From JBOGOC01 sp050747525 (GTDB lineage Bacteria; Acidobacteriota; Polarisedimenticolia; JACPZX01; DASXTC01): a stretch of 64,000 nucleotides of DNA. Below are positions 46,281 to 55,594 of the stretch, piece after piece. The stretch is from assembly GCA_050747525.1 (NCBI GenBank), contig JBOGOC010000056.1:1-64000 (forward strand). Reading direction: 5' to 3'. Both the position numbers and the translations under genes were made by a program. Every line of letters begins with the position of its first letter. The first letter of the stretch is position 1. The notes beneath the pieces were generated by a model. It saw only the letters and a program-made list of their open reading frames with translations, was not told where the DNA came from and searched no databases.

Positions 46281-47169
46281 CGTTCTGGACCTGCTCGCGG
46301 ATCTTCTCCACCTCCGCCTTGATCTCGATGGCCGCCTGGCAGATGCGCAGGTCGATCGATTTGGAGTTCATGGTGTTGGCTTCCCGGTGCAGCTCCTGGA
46401 GGATGAAGTCGAGCCGTTTTCCGATCGGCCCGGAGGCACCCGAGAGCAGCCCCTCGATCTGCTCCAGATGCCCGTCCACCCGCACCAGCTCTTCCGTGAT
46501 GTCGGACCGTTCGGCCAGGATGGCCACCTCCTGGGCGATGCGCGCCGGATCCACGATCGACCTGCCGGGCGTTCCCCCCATCAGCTCCTTGACCCGTGCG
46601 CGCATGCGGCGCGCCTGAAGGGGGCTCTGCCCGGGGACCCTCTTCGTGATCCCGCGCGCGAGGGCCCGAATCGAGACCACCCTCCGGTTCAGATCGCGGG
46701 CCAGAATCTTCCCCTCCTGAACCCTCATCGCATCGTGCGCGGCCACCGCCCGGTCGAACGCGTCCAGCAGGACCTTCTGCTCCGCCGCTCCGAGCCCCTG
46801 GGCACCGGACCGGACGCGCAGGACGTCGGGGAGGGACAGCACCGAAGAGAGCGTCACCGCGCCTTCCAGCCCGAATTCCTCCCGCAGAGTCCGGGCCGCC
46901 TCGACGAACGAGCGCACTAGCGGCCTGTTGATCTCGAAGGCACCGGCCCCGTTCTCGGCGCGCGCCACGTTGACCAGAACGTCAACCCGGCCCCGCCCCA
47001 CGTTCTTCTGGAGCCGCTGGCTCAGGACGTGCTCGAAGCCGGCGATCTCGGGCGGCACCCGCATCTTGAACTCGGCGAAGCGGTGATTCACGCTTCGCAT
47101 CTCGACGGTCACCCGGTATCCCGCCTCACCGGCCTCGCCGCGGCCGAACCCCGTCATGCTTCTGATCAT
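46273..47169 (-). CDS. yicC: YicC-family endoribonuclease
   Basis: 298 residues. N-terminal MIRSMTGFGRGE and the conserved SVNHRFAEFKMR are diagnostic; the C-terminal DUF1732 part ends with LDFILQELHREANTMNSKSID. E. coli YicC is reported to be an endoribonuclease acting on small RNA. The ATG at 47169 was chosen because MIRSMTGFG is the family start. It leads the yicC-gmk-rpoZ-coaBC-udg run. Confidence 0.93.
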   Translation of the reverse strand: MIRSMTGFGRGEAGEAGYRVTVEMRSVNHRFAEFKMRVPPEIAGFEHVLSQRLQKNVGRGRVDVLVNVARAENGAGAFEINRPLVRSFVEAARTLREEFGLEGAVTLSSVLSLPDVLRVRSGAQGLGAAEQKVLLDAFDRAVAAHDAMRVQEGKILARDLNRRVVSIRALARGITKRVPGQSPLQARRMRARVKELMGGTPGRSIVDPARIAQEVAILAERSDITEELVRVDGHLEQIEGLLSGASGPIGKRLDFILQELHREANTMNSKSIDLRICQAAIEIKAEVEKIREQVQNVE

Positions 47170-47240
47170 GTGAAAGGCCCCGGAAGGAAGAAAGCGGGTC
47201 GAGGGTTCACAGTATGCCTCATCCCGGACCGTCTGGCCAG

Positions 47241-48410
47241 TCACCGCCTGGGTCGGAGCGCTTCCAGGACCCGGCGTGCCTCGTCCCGGTCGAGGCGAGG
47301 CTGCCCCATCAGCTGGAGGTTCTCGGCGACGTGCTCCACGCGCTTCATCCCCACCAGAGCCGTGGAGATGCCGGGGACCGACCTGACGATCTGCAGCCCG
47401 CGCTGGGCGTTGCTTCCAGCCCCCGGGATGCGGGGAGCCAGCTCGGGGGGGAGGGCCTGGATGACCTGGCCCTGAAGGAGAGACGCGCTGGCCACCACCG
47501 TCATGCCCGCCTCCGCCGCCGCCTCCAGCAGCGTGACGCGCCGGCCGTCGCTCACCTGGTTGGGGGACAGGCAGGCTTCGGGCATCACCGCGTTCACGGG
47601 AAGCTGGATCACCCTGAAGTGATGCTGCCGCCCCCCGGCCTGCTCCGCCACGGTGAGCAGCTCCTTGAGCGACAGGTGACCGGGATGGTCCGGCGGCAGG
47701 CGGAAGCCGTCCCAGGTGGCCACGCCGTACACGCCGATGGAGCCGCCGGCCACCTTGCTCTCCAGCAGCTCGAAGGCGGCGCGCACCCTCATCAGGAACT
47801 CGTCGCGCCTCAGCTCCTGCAGCTGCGTTTCGGGATTGTGGACGTAGTAGATGTCGATGGTCTGCAGGCCGAGGTTCCGGCGGCTCCAGTCGATCTGGGC
47901 ATCCAGATACCGGGGCGTCATGATGTGGCAGTCGGCCACCACATCGTCGGGGCCGGCGATGCCCGGGGCCATGATCGCGGAGCGGAACCACTCCAGCGGG
48001 CGGGCCGGGAACCCGCCATCGAACGGGAGGAAGCCTCCTTTGGTGGCCACGACGATCTCTTCGCGCAGGAAGAACTCCCCGGCTCCGGACGCGCCGGTCA
48101 GCACGTCCAGGGCGCGGCCGATGCTGCGCTCGGATCGCTGGCAGCGGTAGTTCACCGCCGTGTCGATCACGTTGCACCCGGCCCGCACCGCGGACACCAC
48201 GGCATCCTCGTACAGGCGATCGTCGCGGGCGTCCGGCTCTCCGAGGTAGGTGCCGATCCCCAGCGAGGAGAGCCAGAGGCCCGCCGCATCCTGGCTGAAG
48301 TGATCGCGGGAGGCCCCGGGGAAGCGCGACGTGTAGTGGGCGGTCCCGCGAGGGGTGGCGCGCCCCGCCTTCTCCTGTGCCAGCTCGTCGACTTCGAATT
48401 CGGTGGTCAT
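47241..48410 (-). CDS. Aldo/keto reductase
   Basis: 389 residues. AKR barrel with DTAVNYRCQRSER (Asp, Tyr), VVATKGGF (Lys) and YYVHNPETQ (His) giving the catalytic tetrad. NADP binding is in the C-terminal VGMKRVEHVAENL type segment. A 45-residue N-terminal extension and an insert near 120-165 make it longer than the usual 300-330. Substrate unknown. It stands alone between yicC and lpxB. Confidence 0.88.
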   Translation of the reverse strand: MTTEFEVDELAQEKAGRATPRGTAHYTSRFPGASRDHFSQDAAGLWLSSLGIGTYLGEPDARDDRLYEDAVVSAVRAGCNVIDTAVNYRCQRSERSIGRALDVLTGASGAGEFFLREEIVVATKGGFLPFDGGFPARPLEWFRSAIMAPGIAGPDDVVADCHIMTPRYLDAQIDWSRRNLGLQTIDIYYVHNPETQLQELRRDEFLMRVRAAFELLESKVAGGSIGVYGVATWDGFRLPPDHPGHLSLKELLTVAEQAGGRQHHFRVIQLPVNAVMPEACLSPNQVSDGRRVTLLEAAAEAGMTVVASASLLQGQVIQALPPELAPRIPGAGSNAQRGLQIVRSVPGISTALVGMKRVEHVAENLQLMGQPRLDRDEARRVLEALRPRR

Positions 48411-48439
48411 GCGCTCTCAGGATAACGCGTTCGCGTGTC

Positions 48440-49636
48440 TCACGGCGCCACCGGGCGTCTCCCCGCCCGCAGGGTCTCCACGGCCGCCTCGGCCGCGCGC
48501 CGGAAAGCCCCCGGTCCGCCCAGCTTCTCGCGTAGGGACCGCAGATCCCGGCGCATGCGCTCGTACAGGACCCGGTCGCTGAGCAGGCGTCCGGCTTCAG
48601 TGGCGATGCGGGTCGCGGTGCAGTCGGCCTGGATCAGCTCGGGAACGATCAGGCGCCCGGCCACCAGGTTCACCATGCCGAACGTGTCCAGATGGGTCAT
48701 GCGCCGGGCCAGCTGGTAGGTCAGTGGATTGAGTCGGTAAACGATGACCATGGGGATGGCCATCAGCCCCAGCTCCATGGTGGCCGTCCCCGAGGAGACG
48801 ATGGCCGCCTCGCAGAGCCCCACCGTCTCGTAGAAATCGCCATCGGTGAGGGTCACGTCGTGGCCCTCCACAATTGGCGCCAGGGTCTCGCGGCGCAGCG
48901 TCGAGGCCACCGGCAGCAGGAAGGAGAGCCCGGGGATCTGGGCGGACAGCAGCCGGGCCGCCCCCAGCATCGGAGGGAGGTTCCGCCGGACCTCCTTCAG
49001 CCGGCTCCCGGGAAGCAGGCCCACGAACCGCCGCGCCGGATCCACCCCCAGACGGCGAGCCGCCTCCTCGCGCGGGTGCCGCGCGTTCTCCCGGGCCAGA
49101 AGATCGATCAGCGGATGGCCGACATAGGTGACCGAGACGCCGCGCTCCTTGTAGAAGGCTTCCTCGAAGGGGAAGATGACCAGCATGCGGTCCACGCAGG
49201 CCGCGATGCTGCGCACGCGCCCCGGCTTCCAGGCCCAGACCTGCGGGCTCACGAAGTACACGACCGGGATTCCCGCGCGGCGGGCCTCGCGCGCGAGCCT
49301 CAGGTTGAACCCGGGGTAGTCGATCAGCACCACCAGATCGGGCGGCGACGGCGAGGTCATCTCCGCCACGCAGCGCCGGAAGGCCTCGCGCAGGACGCGC
49401 AGGCTCGAGAGGATCTCGACGAACCCCATCACCGCGATCCTCTCGGCGTCCAGCAGGGACTCCAGCCCGGCGTCCCGCATGGCGCGGCCCCCGATTCCGG
49501 TGAACACGATTCCTGGGGCCATCTGGTGCACGGCGTCCATCAATCCGGCTCCATAACGATCGCCCGAGGCTTCGCCCGCCACCACCAGGACGCGGCGCGG
49601 CTCGGTGCGCTGGGCCACTCCCTCGGCTTCATGCAT
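48440..49636 (-). CDS. lpxB: Lipid-A-disaccharide synthase
   Basis: 398 residues. GT19 features: VVAGEASGDRYGAGL at the N-terminus, GIGGRAMRDAGLESL, VLIDYPGFNLRLA, YFVSPQVWAWKPGRV, and FVGLLPGSRLKEV. It joins UDP-diacylglucosamine and lipid X to form the lipid A disaccharide. It is coupled to the upstream acyltransferase gene (8-bp overlap), another lipid gene. It is strong evidence for an LPS outer membrane. Confidence 0.95.
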   Translation of the reverse strand: MHEAEGVAQRTEPRRVLVVAGEASGDRYGAGLMDAVHQMAPGIVFTGIGGRAMRDAGLESLLDAERIAVMGFVEILSSLRVLREAFRRCVAEMTSPSPPDLVVLIDYPGFNLRLAREARRAGIPVVYFVSPQVWAWKPGRVRSIAACVDRMLVIFPFEEAFYKERGVSVTYVGHPLIDLLARENARHPREEAARRLGVDPARRFVGLLPGSRLKEVRRNLPPMLGAARLLSAQIPGLSFLLPVASTLRRETLAPIVEGHDVTLTDGDFYETVGLCEAAIVSSGTATMELGLMAIPMVIVYRLNPLTYQLARRMTHLDTFGMVNLVAGRLIVPELIQADCTATRIATEAGRLLSDRVLYERMRRDLRSLREKLGGPGAFRRAAEAAVETLRAGRRPVAP

Positions 49637-50333
49637 GCGAGCGTTCCCCGCCGGGCTTCGTGCCCAGTGACGAGCCCCCCGCCAGCGCCACGGCGCTCGC
49701 GGTCAGGTCGTTGAGCCGCGTCTCCAGCTCATGGCGCGCGGCCTCCATGTCCTCCCGGCCGGCGTCCGGGGGGATCTCCATGGGCGCGCCGTACACGAAC
49801 ACGCCCCGCGAGAATGGATACGGGAGCACGAAGGCGTCCCACGAGCCCAGAATCCTGCTGGGGGACGCGGCGAAGGCCACCGGCACGATGGCCGCCCCTC
49901 CCAGCCGCGCCGCCTGGATGACGCCGATCTGCGCGCGGCGCCGGGGCCCGCGCGGTCCGTCGGGCGTGAACCCCAGGTCGCGCCCGGCCCGCAGCGCCTG
50001 CACGGCGCGCCGCAGAGCCGCCGCTCCCCCGCTGGTCGTGGAGCCGCGTATCGATGCGTGGCCGAACCATCCCATGGTGCGGGCGATGATCTCCCCGTCG
50101 GCGTGCTCGCTGATCAGGATCGAGATGCCCCGACCGCGGTAGGCGTACGGCATCAGGAACAGGTGGCCGTGCCAGAAGGCGTGGATGTAGGGCCGCCCAC
50201 CGCCGCGCGCCGTCTCCACGGCCTCGCGCCCGACGTGCCGCACGCGCATCGTCCACCGCGTGACCCTGATGAGCAGCGAGGCTGCCGGGGGGATGAGCAG
50301 GACGCGCAGGCGCCGCCTCGACATGCGGAGCAT
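49629..50333 (-). CDS. Lysophospholipid acyltransferase-like protein (DUF374)
   Basis: 234 residues (ATG at 50333; ATG 50324 is an equally good start). The DUF374 pattern is clear: AFWHGHLFLMPYAY with catalytic-type His, SEHADGEIIARTMGWFGHASIRGS, and TPDGPRGPRRRAQIGVIQAARLGGAAIVPVAF (in parts). These proteins belong to the LPLAT superfamily and sit next to lipid A genes, often serving as late acyltransferases. The start is 29 bp from the divergent epimerase gene, with a shared palindromic ATTATAAT between. Confidence 0.88.
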   Translation of the reverse strand: MLRMSRRRLRVLLIPPAASLLIRVTRWTMRVRHVGREAVETARGGGRPYIHAFWHGHLFLMPYAYRGRGISILISEHADGEIIARTMGWFGHASIRGSTTSGGAAALRRAVQALRAGRDLGFTPDGPRGPRRRAQIGVIQAARLGGAAIVPVAFAASPSRILGSWDAFVLPYPFSRGVFVYGAPMEIPPDAGREDMEAARHELETRLNDLTASAVALAGGSSLGTKPGGERSHA

Positions 50334-50357
50334 TATAATGTCCCTCCTTCGCGGAGG
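50332..50357 (+). promoter_or_regulatory. Palindromic -10 box and hairpin over the ribosome site of the decarboxylase gene
   Basis: ATTATAAT (50332-50339) reads as a -10 box on both strands of this divergent gap. It is followed by CCTCC-TTCGC-GGAGG (50343-50357), a hairpin whose 3' arm is the Shine-Dalgarno sequence of the gene starting at 50363. No -35 was found on either side. Confidence 0.4.
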
Positions 50358-50362
50358 TTTTC

Positions 50363-51304
50363 ATGCCGGACAAGATCCTCATCACGGGAGGCGCGGGCTT
50401 CATCGGGAGCCACCTCTGCGATCACTTCATCGGCCAGGGATACGACGTGGTGTGCGTCGACAACCTGCTGACGGGAAGCGCCGACAACATCGCGCACCTG
50501 ATGCCCCACGAACGGTTTCGGTTCATCAACCTGGACGTCACCAACTTCATCTACGTGCCGGGGCGCATCGACGCCATCCTCCACTTCGCCAGCCCGGCCA
50601 GCCCGCTCGACTACATGGACCTGCCCATCCAGACACTGAAGGTCGGCTCGCTGGGCACCCACAAGGCGCTCGGTCTGGCCCGCGAGAAGAAGTCGCGCTT
50701 CCTTCTCGCTTCGACGTCCGAGGTGTACGGGGATCCGCTCACCCACCCGCAGACCGAGGCCTACTGGGGGAACGTGAATCCCATCGGCCCGCGCGGCGTC
50801 TACGACGAAGCCAAGCGCTTCGCCGAGGCGATCACCATGGCCTACCACCGCTTCCACGGGCTGAACACGCAGATCGTGCGCATCTTCAACACCTACGGCC
50901 CCCGCATGCGCATCCGCGATGGCCGCGCCATCCCCACCTTCATGGCGCAGGCGCTGCGCGGGGAGGACCTGACGGTCTTCGGCGACGGATCCCAGACCCG
51001 TTCCTTCTGCTTCGTGTCGGACCTCGTGGAAGGGATATCGCGCCTTCTGAAGAGCGACACCCACGATCCTGTGAACCTGGGGAACCCCAACGAGATGACG
51101 CTTCTGGATCTGACGCGGGAGATCCTGCGCATCACCGGCAGCTCGAGCCGGGTAGTGCACCGGCCGCTTCCGGAGGACGACCCGCGCGTGCGGCAGCCCG
51201 ACATCACCCGTGCCGGACGCCTGCTTGGCTGGGCGCCCGAAGTGGGTCTGGAGGACGGGCTGCGGCGCACGATGGAAGACTTCAAGGCCCGCCTGGAGAT
51301 CTGA
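50363..51304 (+). CDS. UDP-glucuronate decarboxylase-like NAD-dependent epimerase (UXS type)
   Basis: 313 residues. Extended SDR with [14 protein letters not shown], catalytic STSEVYGDP Ser/Thr and [10 protein letters not shown] (Tyr-x-x-x-Lys), and the [11 protein letters not shown] segment typical of UDP-xylose synthase. UXS enzymes turn UDP-glucuronate into UDP-xylose. A UDP-sugar dehydrogenase at the end of the window could supply the substrate. It is the first gene of the polysaccharide cluster. Confidence 0.88.
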   Translation: MPDKILITGGAGFIGSHLCDHFIGQGYDVVCVDNLLTGSADNIAHLMPHERFRFINLDVTNFIYVPGRIDAILHFASPASPLDYMDLPIQTLKVGSLGTHKALGLAREKKSRFLLASTSEVYGDPLTHPQTEAYWGNVNPIGPRGVYDEAKRFAEAITMAYHRFHGLNTQIVRIFNTYGPRMRIRDGRAIPTFMAQALRGEDLTVFGDGSQTRSFCFVSDLVEGISRLLKSDTHDPVNLGNPNEMTLLDLTREILRITGSSSRVVHRPLPEDDPRVRQPDITRAGRLLGWAPEVGLEDGLRRTMEDFKARLEI

Positions 51305-51346
51305 ACCAGGTCCATGAACGCTTCTCTCTAGTCCTGCTTCCGGCGC

Positions 51347-53116
51347 ATGCCCTTCATCCAGCTCATCGCCCTGGTCCTGATCGGCTACCTGCCCTTCCGG
51401 CTGGGGGCGGCTCGCTGGCTCGGACCGTACGATGGTCTCGAACGGGTCGCCTGCAGCTACGCGGGCGGCGTGATATTGATGTTCGTGGCCGGGATGTCGG
51501 CCTTCACGACCGGCCTGCCGCGTCTTCCACTCCACGCCCTCCTGCTGTCGGCCCTCCTCCTGACGGGCCTGCTGGCGCGTGCCGGCGTGTCCAGGGGTGC
51601 GCCCGTGTGGCCGCGGGCCGAGGAATGGCGCGCTGTTGGCCTGCTGGGCACAACGGCCGCCGTGGTGCTGCTGGCGCAGCATGCCATGACCAACTACAGC
51701 GGCGGACACTGGTCATCCGACTGGTACGAGCATTACGAGCGGGTGCTCTTCTTCGATGGGCAGCTGAAACTCGACCACAGGTTTCTCACGTTGTATCACC
51801 TGACCGCCCGCCCGCCGCTTTTCAACCAGGTGGCCTGCCAGTGGATGACGCTCACCGGCATGCGATTCGCCGACTATCAGGTGGTGGCGACTTTCCTGGG
51901 GAGCCTGGTCGTCCTGCCGGTGGGGCTGCTTCTGCATCGCCTTGCGCGCCGGGAGCTCCCCGGCCGCGCGCCCGGCCGGACGCGGGCGCTGATGATCTCG
52001 TGCGCTCTCCTGCTGCTCAACCCGATGGCGGTCACCCATCTTCTCTATCCCTGGACGCGCATGCTGGCCTGCGCCCTCGTGCTGCTCGGGCTGTACCTGT
52101 ATCTTGCGGCGATCTTCGATGGCCGGCGCCACCTGCTGGCGCCGGCCTTTGTCCTGATGGCGGCGGCGCATCTGACTCATTACGCCGCGGACGTCGTGAG
52201 CGTCTGTGTCCTCTCCCACTATCTCTGGCTGAGCACGAGGACCGCCGGGACCTGGCGAGGACTCAGCCGCGCCGCCACGACCCTGGCGCCGGCCGCCGTC
52301 CTGGCAGGTCTCTGGCACGCCTGGGCTGCGGCGGCCTACGGGGCGGGCCGGACCGTGACGGCCACGACCACCTGGCAGAACCTGAGCGCGCTCACACCCG
52401 GCAGGCTGGCCGGCCAGCTCTACACGAACCTTCTGACCACGCTCGTTCCATTCATCCAGGAAAAGGATCCGAGCTTCGTGAGACAGATGGACCCGGCTCT
52501 GCGGCTTTACGCTCTGTACGACCATCTGCACATGTACTGGACCGGCACCCTCGTCGGCGCGGTCTCGGCCAGCGCCCTGGTGGCCGTCTGTCTGGCGGCC
52601 ATCGCCACTCGACGCCGGATGGCCCCGTCCGGAGAGCCGGTCCCCGCGAGGGAAAGGCGGTTCCTGGCTCTCATGGCGACGGGAGCCTTTCTGATCAGCT
52701 TCCTGATCGTGCCGGGCGCGGAGGTGTCGGGTATCGCCCATCTGACGCTCCAGCCCGTCTGCCTTCTGGTCCTGCTGGGGGTGGCCGCATGGGTCCTGCA
52801 GGCCGGACCGTGGGCCCGCACCTTCTTCACGACGCTGTACGCCGCCGAGGCGCTTCTGTTCTACTACCTGAAGACGCTGCCGCGCGTGAACCCGACTCCC
52901 ACGGTCCCCTCAGCGCTTTACACGCAGCACTACTACGAGAACCTGAGACTCAAGCTGGTCACGCACCGGCTCGACTTCCTCGCCGATCTTCATCCACTAC
53001 TGTCCCAATGGTCGCGGCCGGCGTTGCTGACACTTGTCCCGCTACTTGCCGGAGCGCTCTGGATCCTGCTGGCGCGACCGCCCGCGCCTTCCGGAGGTTC
53101 GGCACGACATCAGTGA
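51347..53116 (+). CDS. Polytopic membrane protein, GT-C-like glycosyltransferase
   Basis: 589 residues with about 12 hydrophobic segments (LIALVLIGYLPFRLG, HALLLSALLLTGLLA, GLLGTTAAVVLLAQ, and others). A loop after TM4 holds SSDWYEHYERVLFF, an acidic motif in the place of the GT-C DxD/ExD. The overall layout resembles ArnT/PMT-like or related GT-C transferases that use polyprenyl-linked sugars, but no family can be named with certainty. It overlaps the next convergent gene by 7 bp. Confidence 0.7.
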   Translation: MPFIQLIALVLIGYLPFRLGAARWLGPYDGLERVACSYAGGVILMFVAGMSAFTTGLPRLPLHALLLSALLLTGLLARAGVSRGAPVWPRAEEWRAVGLLGTTAAVVLLAQHAMTNYSGGHWSSDWYEHYERVLFFDGQLKLDHRFLTLYHLTARPPLFNQVACQWMTLTGMRFADYQVVATFLGSLVVLPVGLLLHRLARRELPGRAPGRTRALMISCALLLLNPMAVTHLLYPWTRMLACALVLLGLYLYLAAIFDGRRHLLAPAFVLMAAAHLTHYAADVVSVCVLSHYLWLSTRTAGTWRGLSRAATTLAPAAVLAGLWHAWAAAAYGAGRTVTATTTWQNLSALTPGRLAGQLYTNLLTTLVPFIQEKDPSFVRQMDPALRLYALYDHLHMYWTGTLVGAVSASALVAVCLAAIATRRRMAPSGEPVPARERRFLALMATGAFLISFLIVPGAEVSGIAHLTLQPVCLLVLLGVAAWVLQAGPWARTFFTTLYAAEALLFYYLKTLPRVNPTPTVPSALYTQHYYENLRLKLVTHRLDFLADLHPLLSQWSRPALLTLVPLLAGALWILLARPPAPSGGSARHQ

Positions 53117-54171
53117 TGGTGGTGCGGGTCCGTGCCGGCCCAGCGCAGCGTCCGGATCGTCTTGCCTGCGGCGAAGCGGGCCATGTCGCGCGGGCGATCG
53201 ATGGCCGCCAGGCCCAGCGTGAACTGGACGGGCCGGCGCCCCCATCCCCGGAACAGGCGACGGGAATCGGGTGATCTGAATGGCCCCAGCACGAGGCTCC
53301 GCACCGGCCCGATGCGGTGCGCCCGGGCCACCTCGGGGGGAACCACGCCGGGGAAGACCTTCTCGAGGTAGGTCAGGTTCAGGGCGACCACCGTGCCCAG
53401 CCCCCAGGCCCGTGCCCGGCGCCCGAGGAGGTCCCAGTCGGGCGGCAGGCGCTCGATCACCCGCTTCATGTCGAAGAGCCACTGCAGGCGCGCCTCGAAG
53501 TAGTGATAGGCGAGGTGCAGGAACAGGCTGAGCAGGAGATCCTCGTCCGACAGGCGCAGGACCTCCCGCCCTCCTGCCAGGCGCGAGCGGTACGGGAGAG
53601 CGCGGTCGAAAAGCTCCGCCGTCTCCACGTGGTAGCGCCCTTCCTGGGTGAGGCCCCAGTGCATGTCGAAATGCGCCACCGGAGGCGACGGCGACGTTGC
53701 GCTGATGTTGAAGTAGTTCTCGAGCCAGAACGACTCCCCCGCCCCCTCGGGAAGCCGGTAGCCCGCCGACCGGAGGGCGTCGCGCACGGTCTCCCACTGC
53801 TGCGGCCTGAAGATCACGTCGATGTCCGACATGGGCCGGTCCTCGGCCCGCTCGTACACCAGCTCCGCCAGCACCCCTCCTTTGTGCACGATGAAGGGGA
53901 CGCCGGCGGCGTGAAGGCAGCCGGCCAGCGAGTCGAAGCGATCGAAGAGGATGGTCTGCCCTGCCCGGACCGCGTTGCGATCCCGTTCCAGCTTCTGCCG
54001 CGCGGTCGAGGGGAGATCGCCGAGCCTCCCGGCCTGCTCCAGCAGCGTGATGGCCAGACCCGAGAGCGACTCGGCCGCCCATGCGTCGGCCAGCCTGTCC
54101 CAGGCGGGGGCTCCCGCGTCCGGCAGGCCGGGCCCTCCGCGCATCAGGACGAGCGCCGGATCGCCGCTCAT
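53110..54171 (-). CDS. Nucleotidyltransferase-fold protein (NTP_transf_5 family)
   Basis: 353 residues. The conserved KGGVLAELVYERAEDRPMSDIDVIFRP (in parts) has the DxD (SDID) metal motif of pol-beta-like nucleotidyltransferases. FDMHWGL and a helical C-terminal part follow the PF14907 pattern. Such proteins recur in exopolysaccharide and PEP-CTERM/exosortase-type clusters, with no proven reaction. The chain ends in four His. It is one base from the sugar transferase gene on the same strand. Confidence 0.8.
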   Translation of the reverse strand: MSGDPALVLMRGGPGLPDAGAPAWDRLADAWAAESLSGLAITLLEQAGRLGDLPSTARQKLERDRNAVRAGQTILFDRFDSLAGCLHAAGVPFIVHKGGVLAELVYERAEDRPMSDIDVIFRPQQWETVRDALRSAGYRLPEGAGESFWLENYFNISATSPSPPVAHFDMHWGLTQEGRYHVETAELFDRALPYRSRLAGGREVLRLSDEDLLLSLFLHLAYHYFEARLQWLFDMKRVIERLPPDWDLLGRRARAWGLGTVVALNLTYLEKVFPGVVPPEVARAHRIGPVRSLVLGPFRSPDSRRLFRGWGRRPVQFTLGLAAIDRPRDMARFAAGKTIRTLRWAGTDPHHHH

Positions 54172-54172
54172 C

Positions 54173-55576
54173 TCAATACCCCGGCTTGAAGAGGATGGTC
54201 TGGACGGTCTTGAGCAGGATCACGGCGTCGAGGAAGATCGACATTTCCTGGATGTAGAACAGATCGTACTGGAGCTTGGTATGGGCATCGTCCACGCTGG
54301 CCCCGTAGCCGTGGTTGACCTGCGCCCAGCCCGTCACCCCCGGCCTGGCGGCGAACCTCAGACCGTAGTACGGGATGTCCCGCTCCAGCCGCTCCACGAA
54401 GTAGGGCCGCTCGGGGCGCGGGCCGATGACGCTCATCTCTCCGCGGAGCACGTTGACGAACTGGGGGATCTCGTCGAGGCGCAGCCTGCGCATGAACCGC
54501 CCCACCGCCGTGGCCCGCGTGTCGTACTCGGTGGCCCACTGGGGTGACCCTTCCGCTTCCGCGCCCAGGCGCATGGTCCTGAACTTGAGGAGCTGGAACG
54601 GCCGCCTGTCGAGGCCCACCCTCTCCTGCCGGTAGAACACCGGGCCGCGCGAGTTGAGCCGCACCAGCAGGGCGAGCACGATCATGATCGGGGCGAGCAG
54701 CGTCAGGGCCGAAGCCGCCAGGATCACGTCCATCAGGCGCTTGAGGTTCCTCTCGTCCGCGCGCGCGATTCCCGTGAAGCCCTGCGAGAACAGGAGCCAG
54801 TGATCCTCGATGTAGCGGACGGGCACCTTGCCCGTGACCCTCTTGTAGAAGCTGGCCAGCTCGTACACCTTGACCCCGCGGTACTTGAGCTCCAGGACGT
54901 GACGCACGGTGTGGCCGTTGGCCGACGTCGCGTGGCCGGGAGAGACGACGATGATCTCGATGCCGCGTGAGGCCACGACGCGCGGAAGGTCGGCGGTCCC
55001 CCCCAGGACGGTCAGGCCCCCCGGCCCGGGGGACCCGGCCGCATGCCGGTCGTCCACCATCCCCACGAGCTCGAAATCGGGAGCATAGCGGGAGCGCAGA
55101 TCCTCGACGAGCGAGGCCATGGTCTCCCCGCCGCCCACCAGCAGCACCCGCCGCGCCGCCACCAGCCTGCGACTCACGGCCGCGTAGACCCGCCGCCACG
55201 TGTAGATCAGCACCGCGGTGAGCGGCGCCTGGATGGCCATCACGCGCCGCCCTATTTCCCAGGCCGGCAGGAAGTAGAAGAGCATGATGATGACCAGGTT
55301 GGCCACCAGGACCAGCCCGCAGATGTAGAGGAAGGAGTGCGCCTCTTCGGTGCGCGCGTCGATATCGTAGAGCTGGCCGACGAAGAAGACCAGGCAGTAG
55401 ACGGTGAAGTAGATGGTGCTCGCCAGGGTGAACCCTTCCAGCACGAACAGGATGTCGAAGCGGGCGATGCGTCCGATGCCGAACGCCAGCATCAGGGAGA
55501 GCATCAGGAGGGAGACATCGACGACAAAGAGAAGAATCTGCTGCCGTCGGATGGGAATGCTGGAAAGCCCGGCCAT
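54173..55576 (-). CDS. Polyprenyl-phosphate sugar-1-phosphate transferase (exopolysaccharide initiation)
   Basis: 467 residues. Four to five membrane segments, a CoA-binding-like domain (RRVLLVGGGETMASLV), then the bacterial sugar transferase domain: KRLMDVILAASALTLLAP, LNSRGPVFYRQERVG, FQLLKFRTM, RLRLDEIPQFVNVLRGEMSVIGPRPERP, and RPGVTGWAQVN. It attaches the first sugar phosphate to undecaprenyl phosphate. The layout resembles the PEP-CTERM-associated EpsB_2 type. It is the likely starting enzyme of this cluster. Confidence 0.92.
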   Translation of the reverse strand: MAGLSSIPIRRQQILLFVVDVSLLMLSLMLAFGIGRIARFDILFVLEGFTLASTIYFTVYCLVFFVGQLYDIDARTEEAHSFLYICGLVLVANLVIIMLFYFLPAWEIGRRVMAIQAPLTAVLIYTWRRVYAAVSRRLVAARRVLLVGGGETMASLVEDLRSRYAPDFELVGMVDDRHAAGSPGPGGLTVLGGTADLPRVVASRGIEIIVVSPGHATSANGHTVRHVLELKYRGVKVYELASFYKRVTGKVPVRYIEDHWLLFSQGFTGIARADERNLKRLMDVILAASALTLLAPIMIVLALLVRLNSRGPVFYRQERVGLDRRPFQLLKFRTMRLGAEAEGSPQWATEYDTRATAVGRFMRRLRLDEIPQFVNVLRGEMSVIGPRPERPYFVERLERDIPYYGLRFAARPGVTGWAQVNHGYGASVDDAHTKLQYDLFYIQEMSIFLDAVILLKTVQTILFKPGY

Positions 55577-55594
55577 GCCGCGTCCGTGCCCTTG

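Noticed and set aside
53110..53130. C-terminal run of four His as a cloning tag
   Set aside because: It is shorter than a normal tag, follows native sequence, and no vector sequence is present.
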